NCBI GenBank assembly: GCA_015061765.1
Contig: SUVZ01000032.1
Span: 1-16,870 of the forward strand
Direction: 5' to 3'
DNA from: Lentisphaerota bacterium
GTDB taxonomy: Bacteria > Verrucomicrobiota > Kiritimatiellia > RFP12 > UBA1067
DNA: 16,870 nucleotides
Every line of letters begins with the position of its first letter. The stretch's first letter is position 1. The position numbers and the translations under genes are program-made. Below are positions 1 to 5,117 of this stretch, piece by piece. A model generated the notes under the pieces. The model ran no database searches, had not been told where the DNA came from, and worked only from the letters and a program-made list of their open reading frames with translations.

Positions 1-273
<273 letters not shown>

Positions 274-309
274 TTAACCTGTCTTTGGTTCAGGATGTCG
301 CATTGGCTG

Positions 310-323
310 TGGCATCTGTGCCA
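310..323. promoter_or_regulatory. Short inverted repeat in the gdhA leader
   Basis: TGGCA-TCTG-TGCCA forms a perfect 5-bp inverted repeat between the candidate gdhA promoter and its ribosome binding site. It could be an operator for a nitrogen or carbon regulator. No regulator can be named from the sequence. Confidence 0.2.
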
Positions 324-338
324 AAATTAATGGCGAAA

Positions 339-367
339 ATTGTATCAAAAAGTCAAAACGCTCGCAA
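339..367 (-). promoter_or_regulatory. Candidate sigma-70-type promoter of gdhA
   Basis: On the minus strand TTGCGA (367-362) and TACAAT (344-339) are separated by 17 nt, about 78 nt before the gdhA start. The matches to consensus are 4/6 and 5/6. Confidence 0.45.
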
Positions 368-704
368 TTATGTTGTACGTATTTTTTTGAAAAAACAAAA
401 AGCGGAGAAATTTAAATTCATTCAGGTGTTTTTTCATGTATGAGTACACGTCACCTGAAAGCGTGTCATTGCTGACTTTGTGTTCCTTGATTTTTTCTCC
501 TGTTGCTTATCGCGGTGAATGCCCTCGACAGGAAACGCCCAGTCTTGCGCTGACGGAGTGGATCGTCTGAAACGTTTCGTCAATTGAGCCTCAGATTTGA
601 CGGAATCAACAGTACGAGCACAAGCAGAATTTATCAAGATCTCTATCATTGATGTAGCAAAAATGATATAATCGCGCCGTTTTCTGGCGGGAATCTTATA
701 GGGT
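368..704. other. Stretch without a supported gene
   Basis: About 340 bases with no ORF that has a ribosome binding site or a recognisable product. A TATAAT hexamer lies at 667-672, 33 nt before the ORF6N remnant, with no good -35 at normal spacing. It is probably decayed DNA between gdhA and the island. Confidence 0.5.
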
Positions 705-800
705 ATGAATGAGCTGGCCACACAGGAATTATCAAACTCCTTTTATGTACGTTCGCGAATCTTCACGATTCGTGGCGTTTAGGTTATGCTTGATGAAGTG
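705..800 (+). pseudogene. Truncated ORF6N-domain protein (N-terminal remnant with amber stop)
   Basis: The reading from ATG 705 is MNELATQELSNSF, then VRSRIFTIRGV, then a TAG at 780-782, then VMLDE in the same frame. ORF6N domains, found in phage and mobile-element antirepressor-like DNA-binding proteins, typically begin with RIFTIRGVQVMLD. The TAG therefore sits exactly where a CAG (Gln) codon is expected, a one-base change. Homology ends after VMLDE, where a dispersed intergenic repeat begins at 802. Only about 30 of the usual 100 or more residues remain, so the gene is dead. Confidence 0.7.
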
Positions 801-801
801 A

Positions 802-850
802 AATGTTGCCAATGTGATAGCATTGCCACTTCCCAAGTCCAATTTTCAAT
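802..850 (+). repeat. Dispersed TGTTGCCA repeat, copy A
   Basis: A 49-bp stretch with AATGTTGCCA, a second TTGCCA about 20 bp on, and a closing CCAATTTTCAAT. It aligns over its whole length with 16463-16510 (same strand), and in part with inverted copies at 16069-16102 and 16620-16657. It abuts the broken end of the ORF6N gene, consistent with insertion or a deletion junction. Confidence 0.65.
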
Positions 851-883
851 GGGCGAAGAAAATATTTGCGGTCGAAAATTTCG

Positions 884-914
884 TTCACAAATTTCCAGTC
901 CAAAAGAGTATAAT
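884..914 (+). promoter_or_regulatory. Candidate promoter of the PIN/antitoxin remnant locus
   Basis: TTCACA (884-889) and a perfect TATAAT (909-914) with a long 19-nt spacer, 36 nt before the start codon at 951. Confidence 0.35.
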
Positions 915-950
915 TCAGCGGCGTAGCAGGGAAAGTGAAAGGAGGCGGCA

Positions 951-1244
951 ATGAGTGAAGAAACAAAACTGAAAGTTTATCTTGAGACGTCGCTTGTAAG
1001 CTATCTTACTGGTCGACCGACGGCTCAAGAGCCTATTGCTACCATTCCTTTGGCGCCGATTGATGAAATCTATCGAATTCGTCAAGAAATTTCGGCGCAA
1101 TACGGACATGATCCCGAAAAGCTTTATTTAGCAATGGTTTCTGATCAACGAGAACAAGCTCGTAAAGGACAAGTTTTTTGGGGGTATAACGCGGATGGCG
1201 TTTTAGCGCCACTTTCTACCAAGATGGAGGTGCGCCATGCCTGA
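951..1244 (+). pseudogene. Chimeric small protein: PIN-toxin N-terminus joined to an antitoxin-like region
   Basis: This 97-aa frame has a strong ribosome binding site (AAAGGAGG ending at 946, before ATG 951), so it may still be translated. Residues 7-23 (LKVYLETSLVSYLTGRP) match the first strand of PIN-domain RNases, including an acidic residue and the TS pair. No further PIN sequence follows: the other catalytic acidic residues are absent. From about residue 35 the protein reads APIDEIYRIRQEISAQYGHD, typical of small partners encoded beside PIN toxins. A deletion fusing toxin start and antitoxin body is the simplest explanation. RNase activity is not expected. The stop overlaps the next gene by 8 nt. 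It could also be an intact antitoxin with an odd N-terminus. Confidence 0.5.
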
Positions 1245-1374
1245 TACAGCATTGATAGACGAAGTGCGCGAAATTCGGCATCGCATTGCAGAGGAGTGCG
1301 AGAATAACATTGCCAAAATCGCAGAGCGAGCAGCAGAGGCCGCAATGCGGTTTAAGAATACCGTCTCGCAATAA
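1237..1374 (+). CDS. Small antitoxin-like protein, 45 aa
   Basis: The ATG at 1237 follows GGAGG (1226-1230) by 6 nt and overlaps the upstream stop, so translation is probably coupled. The product starts MPDTALIDEVREIRHRIAEE. Its IDEVREIRHRI segment repeats IDEIYRIRQEI of the upstream ORF, so the two are related or duplicated. The rest is a charged, Ala-rich helix with no catalytic motif. It probably belongs to the small helical partners found beside PIN toxins; no intact toxin is present here. The function is inferred only from this context. Confidence 0.5.
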   Translation: MPDTALIDEVREIRHRIAEECENNIAKIAERAAEAAMRFKNTVSQ

Positions 1375-1429
1375 AGATCTCATTTCAAAACCCGCAGAAC
1401 TGAACAATGAAAGGATTGGGTTGGAATTT

Positions 1430-1459
1430 TTGGGATTTATGGATGCGTCGATCTACAAT
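1430..1459 (+). promoter_or_regulatory. Candidate sigma-70-type promoter for the sigma-54 activator
   Basis: TTGGGA (1430-1435) and TACAAT (1454-1459), spaced 18 nt, lie 45 nt before the activator start. Matches are 4/6 and 5/6. An activator is expected to be made from a non-sigma-54 promoter, which suits this site. Confidence 0.35.
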
Positions 1460-1504
1460 TTAAGGATGACTTAATGTAATTTCAAAAATAGAGAAGGGAT
1501 GTAT

Positions 1505-3022
1505 ATGCAGAATACGTTGATATTGACAGGCTGGGGATGGAAGGAATATGCCGTTGCGGCGGCGATTGCTCTTAAGTCTCTTGGCGGCAAGGCTGATGTC
1601 ATGGGCATGAGCAAGCGTCGGCTTCCGGAGTTTCTCGAGACAGACGGCGGTAAATGGCGGCGCATCATTCTTGTCGGTCTTTCCCTTGGAGGCGATGAAT
1701 CGCGCCTTGCATCGGCGCTTAAAGCGCTTAAACGCACGAAGGTGACATGGATCAGCACGTTGCCGATGAGCGAGAGCCAGGAACGGACCATCGCGCCGTT
1801 CCTTGAAGTGCTTCGGATCGATGGAGCGCTCTTTGAGGGTTCGCTCGTGAAAGCGGTAGGGAATATCTTTGGGGTTGATCCATCGCCATATCTGCCGTTT
1901 GCGATTGAGGGGCGGAGCATTCCGAAGTCTGTTCCCCGTTATCATGAACTGATCTGTGCTGCGATGTATGCATACCGGAATTATCGTGATGAGGATTCGT
2001 ATGCTATGGCGATACGCTATCTTGCGGAAGGTGTGCGAGAGGAAGCCTGGAGTGATGCGGCTAAACGGATTGTCGAACATTGGCGGCGCTATGGAGATCG
2101 GGAGCTTATCGGTAACAGTCCTCAAATGAAGGAGCTGCGCGAACGCATCAATTTCACGGCGGCACACCGCGATGCTAGAGTGCTGATACTTGGTGAGAGC
2201 GGCACCGGCAAGGAAGCCGTCGCCATGCAGATACACAACCGATCGTCCCGCAGGGACGAGCCGTTCTTTTCGTTCAACTGCGCATGCGTTGCCCCTAACC
2301 TTCTCGAAAGCAGGTTCTTCGGGCATGAAAGGGGTTCGTTTACGGGTGCGGACAGTCAAAAGGCCGGACTTTTCGAGCTGTCGGACGGCGGCACGCTTTT
2401 CCTTGACGAGATCGCCGAGCTCCCGATGGACGCGCAGGGACTTCTTCTCCGTGTTCTTGAGGGCGGAAGATTCATGCGGCTCGGCGGCAAGGAGGAGATT
2501 GAAACAGATGTGCGCCTTGTCACCGCGACGAATCGTGATCTGCCGAAGCTTGTCCGGGAAGGGATATTCAGGGAAGACCTTTTCATGCGGCTGAATGTCA
2601 TCCAGTTGCGCACCCCATCGCTCCGGGAACGGACGGAGGATATCGGAACGATTGCCGACAACTGGTGGTTCAACCATTTCCGCAGACATCTTTCGGACGA
2701 TCAGAAAAAGGCGCTCACGGCGTATTCATATCCAGGCAATGTGCGCGAGCTCATTAATATACTTGAACGTGCCGTCGTGTTCAAGACAACGGACTTCGCC
2801 AAGATGCTTGCGGAGCATCGAGAGATGAATGCCGGTCTTTTCGCTGACGGTGCGACGTGTCCTCACGCTGCCGATTCGGGATCCCCCGCCGACATTCCTG
2901 ACGACCTTGATGATGCTATTCGTCGGCATGTCCACCTCGTGTTCGAGAAATATTCCCGAAATATCTCGAAAGCTGCCGCCGCGCTCAATATCACGCGCAC
3001 GACGCTAAGGAAGTGGTTGTAA
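1505..3022 (+). CDS. Sigma-54-dependent transcriptional activator (bacterial enhancer-binding protein)
   Basis: These AAA+ proteins bind upstream sites and use ATP to open sigma-54 promoters. The 505-aa product shows Walker A GESGTGKE (230-237), the sigma-54 contact loop GSFTGA (277-282; usual form GAFTGA), Walker B GGTLFLDE (295-302), a YPGNVREL segment, and a C-terminal Fis-like helix-turn-helix (about 465-505: ISKAAAALNITRTTLRKW). The N-terminal 200 residues are not a response-regulator receiver and show no GAF or PAS domain that I recognise. They begin LILTGWGWKEYAVAAAIALKS and read like an alpha/beta sensor. The ATG at 1505 is preferred over 1499 because AAGGG (1494-1498) touches 1499 but lies 6 nt before 1505. 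A sigma-54 promoter 1.1 kb downstream is its likely target. Confidence 0.92.
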   Translation: MQNTLILTGWGWKEYAVAAAIALKSLGGKADVMGMSKRRLPEFLETDGGKWRRIILVGLSLGGDESRLASALKALKRTKVTWISTLPMSESQERTIAPFLEVLRIDGALFEGSLVKAVGNIFGVDPSPYLPFAIEGRSIPKSVPRYHELICAAMYAYRNYRDEDSYAMAIRYLAEGVREEAWSDAAKRIVEHWRRYGDRELIGNSPQMKELRERINFTAAHRDARVLILGESGTGKEAVAMQIHNRSSRRDEPFFSFNCACVAPNLLESRFFGHERGSFTGADSQKAGLFELSDGGTLFLDEIAELPMDAQGLLLRVLEGGRFMRLGGKEEIETDVRLVTATNRDLPKLVREGIFREDLFMRLNVIQLRTPSLRERTEDIGTIADNWWFNHFRRHLSDDQKKALTAYSYPGNVRELINILERAVVFKTTDFAKMLAEHREMNAGLFADGATCPHAADSGSPADIPDDLDDAIRRHVHLVFEKYSRNISKAAAALNITRTTLRKWL

Positions 3023-3042
3023 GAGGGAGCGGGGTGATGAGA

Positions 3043-3144
3043 CTGAGACCACTGAGACGACTGAGACAGCTGCGACGGCTGAGACCACTGGGACATAGGC
3101 CCTTCGGTCTCAGTAGTCTTAGTGGTCTCAGGTGTCTCAGCAAT
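3043..3144. repeat. Palindromic array of 9-bp units, upstream copy
   Basis: Six consecutive 9-bp units related to CTGAGACCA (3043-3096) run into a centre AGGCCCTTCGG, then four reverse-complement units (form TGGTCTCAG) to 3140, followed by CAAT. The whole can fold as a long imperfect hairpin. It begins 20 nt after the activator stop and ends 28 nt before the ribosome binding site of the next gene. A second copy lies at 3884-3994 in the same orientation. Confidence 0.85.
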
Positions 3145-3187
3145 CCCTGTGGCACCAAGCCCATCGCCAAGAAAGGAGGCGCGCCTT

Positions 3188-3877
3188 ATGGCTGACATTC
3201 CGCAGATTGTGTTGCCTCACGGCGGTTATCGCAAGTTGATGGCTTTTCAAAAGAGCGAGGTTGTCTATCAGATGACTGTTCTATTTTGTCGCCGGTTTTT
3301 GCCGGCGCATGGCGACCGTACGGTTGACCAGATGACGCAGGCCGCGAGAAGCTGCAAACAGAACATTGCCGAAGGAAGCGCTTCGTCCGGTACGAGCAAA
3401 GAGACCGAACTCAAGCTTACCAACGTGGCACGTGCTTCGCTCGACGAACTGCTTGAAGACTATCTTGATTATCTGAAAGCCCATGATTCTTCACCATGGA
3501 CAATGCATGACGAACGCGCCGTAACGGCCAAGAGACTCGGGCGTGAACATTCGGACTGGGAATACTGGAGGTCGATCTTCGCGAGCCGCCCGGCCGAAGT
3601 CTGCTGTAATCTGGCGATTACGCTCATTCATCAGACGCGCTCCCTGCTGGATTCGCTGATAAAACACCTTGAGGCCGATTTTGTCAAACATGGCGGAATA
3701 CGCGAACGTATGCATGCCGCCCGGACCGCCGCGAGAGGCGAGGACTGGGATAAGTCGCTCTACAGTCGACCCAATGGCGCGTCGACAGTTGCTGAACTTG
3801 AAGCCCGTGCGGAGGAGATCCGCCGCAAGGTGTCGCAGGCGGTATGGGGCATCAAGAAGAGGAAGGGCTGGCAGTAG
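3188..3877 (+). CDS. Four-helix-bundle protein (23S rRNA intervening-sequence-protein / Avd-like), 229 aa
   Basis: The region from about residue 20 (LMAFQKSEVVYQMTVLFCRRF) through QMTQAARSCKQNIAEGSASS and the following LTNVARASLDELLEDYLDYL matches the four-helix-bundle family that includes 23S rRNA intervening-sequence proteins and the Avd accessory proteins of diversity-generating retroelements. The C-terminal half (DWEYWRSIF, ADFVKHGGIRERMHAART) is the extra segment of the longer subfamily that I recall as the 'suffix domain' type. The family has no known enzymatic activity; some members bind nucleic acid. The ATG at 3188 has AAAGGAGG 8 nt upstream, whereas a longer frame opening at 3122 would begin inside the palindromic array. 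No reverse transcriptase or rRNA is nearby. The gene sits between two copies of a repeat, like a self-contained cassette. Confidence 0.85.
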   Translation: MADIPQIVLPHGGYRKLMAFQKSEVVYQMTVLFCRRFLPAHGDRTVDQMTQAARSCKQNIAEGSASSGTSKETELKLTNVARASLDELLEDYLDYLKAHDSSPWTMHDERAVTAKRLGREHSDWEYWRSIFASRPAEVCCNLAITLIHQTRSLLDSLIKHLEADFVKHGGIRERMHAARTAARGEDWDKSLYSRPNGASTVAELEARAEEIRRKVSQAVWGIKKRKGWQ

Positions 3878-3883
3878 GCGTGG

Positions 3884-3994
3884 CTGAGACCACTGAGACG
3901 GCTGGGACTGCTGAGACGGCTAAGACCACTGGGACCACTGAGACATAGGCCTTTCGGTCCCGGTGGTCCTAGTGGTCTCAGCTGTCTCAGCAAT
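3884..3994. repeat. Palindromic array of 9-bp units, downstream copy
   Basis: Seven units of the CTGAGACCA type (3884-3946), a centre AGGCCTTTCGG (3947-3957), then reverse-complement units to 3990 and CAAT. It has the same design, orientation and trailing CTGTCTCAGCAAT-like end as the copy at 3043-3144, but with one more left-arm unit. It starts 7 nt after the four-helix-bundle stop. As RNA it would form a strong hairpin and might stop transcription, although no T-run follows. Confidence 0.85.
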
Positions 3995-4027
3995 TCTGCC
4001 CTGTCTATCTCCGCCATCTTGCCTTGT

Positions 4028-4086
4028 GTCATTGTGCTAGCCATGAATTAACCACTTCTGGCTTATAATTGGTCATTGTGCTTGCC
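4028..4086 (+). promoter_or_regulatory. Two 15-bp direct repeats, candidate upstream activator sites
   Basis: GTCATTGTGCTAGCC (4028-4042) and GTCATTGTGCTTGCC (4072-4086) differ at one base. They are 44 bp apart, about four helical turns, so on the same DNA face. Their centres lie about 110 and 66 bp before the predicted sigma-54 start site. This suits binding sites of an enhancer-binding protein such as the one at 1505-3022. The assignment to that protein is inference. Confidence 0.55.
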
Positions 4087-4117
4087 TTTGCCTCTGTTTT
4101 TGGGAGGATCCTTTGCT

Positions 4118-4133
4118 TTGGCACGGATATTGC
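4118..4133 (+). promoter_or_regulatory. Sigma-54 (-24/-12) promoter of the operon
   Basis: TTGGCACGGATATTGC matches the sigma-54 consensus (TGGCAC-R-N4-TTGC) in full. The invariant GG (4120-4121) and GC (4132-4133) are separated by exactly 10 nt. The predicted start site is near 4145, giving a 24-nt leader before the ATG at 4169. A sigma-54 activator gene lies just upstream, which supports the site independently. Confidence 0.85.
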
Positions 4134-4167
4134 CTTATGGTGGTCAACCACATGAAAGGCAATATCC
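4125..4167. promoter_or_regulatory. Inverted repeat linking the -12 element and the ribosome binding site
   Basis: GGATATTGCC (4125-4134) and GGCAATATCC (4158-4167) are perfect reverse complements. Nested between them is GTGGT-CA-ACCAC (4140-4151), centred on the predicted start site. The left arm overlaps the sigma-54 -12 element and the right arm covers part of the AAAGG ribosome binding site (4155-4159). A transcript starting at about 4145 lacks the left arm; a read-through transcript would contain both arms. Confidence 0.6.
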
Positions 4168-4168
4168 T

Positions 4169-4876
4169 ATGAGTGAAAAGAAAATTGAAATCGCAAGACC
4201 GAATCTGCCTCTTGAACCAATTGTCGGAGAAGCGGATTCGGAGTATCCTGAAATCAAGGCGGCGCATAACGCTCTGCTTGCAGAGTTTAAGCGCCTTGAC
4301 GAAATATGCTCGTCGCAAGTTGAGGGCGTGTCTTGGGGCTTCGACAAAGAAAAGCGGCTTTACTCTGTCGAAGAATACAACGAGATGCTTGCCGCCTACA
4401 GAGCCGCCCGCAAAGCGTATGTCGGACGGTACAGGAAGAAGCTTGAGACCATTGACATGGTACGTGAGAAGATCCGCAAACTACAAGAGGAAGAGGAACG
4501 TTTCGCCGCCGCGAACGGCTGCAATGAGATTGAGGATCCACCGGATCTGCCAGACTTCGAGGAGGTACCAAACGAGCCTTGGGAGAATTTCATCAAGCGC
4601 CAAAAAGAATACATGGACAGATTGCAGGAGGTTACCAACAAGTCGCTGGAGAGTATGCAAAAGCAATGCGAACAGAACAAGTTTTTCGTTCGCCGTCTTG
4701 AGGAGATGGGGAAGTTCGGGGAGCTTGAATATGAGTTGGCGTTCCGACTTCGTCACACATACATCAACCCCGAGACCGGTGAACAGGAGTATCGCCCTGA
4801 CGATGACGTTGGCGAGGGCTTGATCTGCGTCGGCTCACGCGATTACAACCCGAGGCGAGAGGACTTCGATGATTGA
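4169..4876 (+). CDS. Protein A: acidic, helix-rich protein of unknown function (235 aa)
   Basis: First gene after the sigma-54 promoter. I do not recognise the family. The ATG at 4169 is preferred because it follows the predicted transcription start by 24 nt and has AAAGG 9 nt upstream; a longer in-frame start at 4076 would lie before the promoter. The product is rich in Glu, Lys and Arg, with long helical or coiled-coil-prone stretches (about 68-110 and 140-185). It has no signal peptide or membrane segment. It is paralogous to the gene at 6641-7336: shared blocks are KAAHNALLAEFKRL against KAAYEELLKEFAEL, VEGVSWGF against VEGIDYVF, SVEEYNEMLAAY against SLEEYNARIGEY, and ETIDMVREKIRKL against ETIEDVRANIKRL. 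It may be a structural or adaptor subunit. Its stop overlaps the next small ORF by 8 nt. Confidence 0.85.
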   Translation: MSEKKIEIARPNLPLEPIVGEADSEYPEIKAAHNALLAEFKRLDEICSSQVEGVSWGFDKEKRLYSVEEYNEMLAAYRAARKAYVGRYRKKLETIDMVREKIRKLQEEEERFAAANGCNEIEDPPDLPDFEEVPNEPWENFIKRQKEYMDRLQEVTNKSLESMQKQCEQNKFFVRRLEEMGKFGELEYELAFRLRHTYINPETGEQEYRPDDDVGEGLICVGSRDYNPRREDFDD

Positions 4877-5042
4877 CGTGGCGCGTTTCAAACGGTTGGC
4901 GGATGCGGCGGCAGCTAAGTTCAAAGACTGCGAGTTCGAGAATTTCCGCTTGCGAGAAGTCTGTTATGGAACTTGTGAACGAGGACAGCAGAATAATTGC
5001 AAATCAGAAGTTTCGGCCGTGGCACAAACACGTTTGGGCTAA
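4869..5042 (+). CDS. Small Cys-containing protein (57 aa), unknown function
   Basis: The start lies in ATGATTGA, so the ATG at 4869 overlaps the stop of protein A (4874-4876), a typical coupled start. The product begins MIDVARFKRLADAAAAKFKD and has four cysteines (21, 32, 36, 44), including CYGTC. An overlapping frame gives a 65-residue reading from 4873, but it has no ribosome binding site. The peptide might be the stub of a longer gene lost by frameshift, because the following 75 bases are non-coding and repetitive. No family recognised. Confidence 0.45.
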   Translation: MIDVARFKRLADAAAAKFKDCEFENFRLREVCYGTCERGQQNNCKSEVSAVAQTRLG

Positions 5043-5054
5043 TTTACGGAATGC

Positions 5055-5088
5055 GAATATGGTACAATGAGGAATATGGTATAATGAG
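5055..5088 (+). repeat. Tandem 17-bp duplication carrying -10-like hexamers
   Basis: GAATATGGTACAATGAG (5055-5071) is followed directly by GAATATGGTATAATGAG (5072-5088), with one mismatch. Each unit holds a -10-like hexamer (TACAAT at 5063, TATAAT at 5080). No convincing -35 is seen, so an internal promoter for the downstream gene is possible but weakly supported. Confidence 0.55.
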
Positions 5089-5117
5089 AGAAAAGAAACA
5101 AAGCATAAAAGGCGTTT

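Noticed and set aside
310..325. Sigma-54 promoter for gdhA (TTGGCACAGATGCC on the minus strand)
   Set aside because: The -24-like GG is present, but there is no GC 10 nt later, so the invariant -12 element is missing.
1460..2689. A 409-residue minus-strand open frame
   Set aside because: It lies opposite the sigma-54 activator, has no ribosome binding site or family signature, and is a shadow of that gene's codon use.
3013..3195. Leu/Arg-repeat protein of 60 residues across the upstream palindrome
   Set aside because: It is only the translation of the 9-bp units (three codons each) and has no ribosome binding site or plausible fold.
3188..3877. Diversity-generating retroelement (Avd-like protein)
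   Set aside because: No reverse transcriptase, template repeat or variable repeat is seen near the four-helix-bundle gene.
3043..3994. CRISPR-like array
   Set aside because: The units are 9 bp, contiguous and palindromically arranged without unique spacers, and no cas genes are present.
4064..4069. Sigma-70 promoter before the operon (TATAAT)
   Set aside because: No acceptable -35 at 16-19 nt. The neighbouring sigma-54 site is far stronger.
4076..4168. Longer N-terminus for protein A (31 extra residues)
   Set aside because: The start at 4076 lies upstream of the sigma-54 promoter and has no ribosome binding site. ATG 4169 is placed correctly for both.
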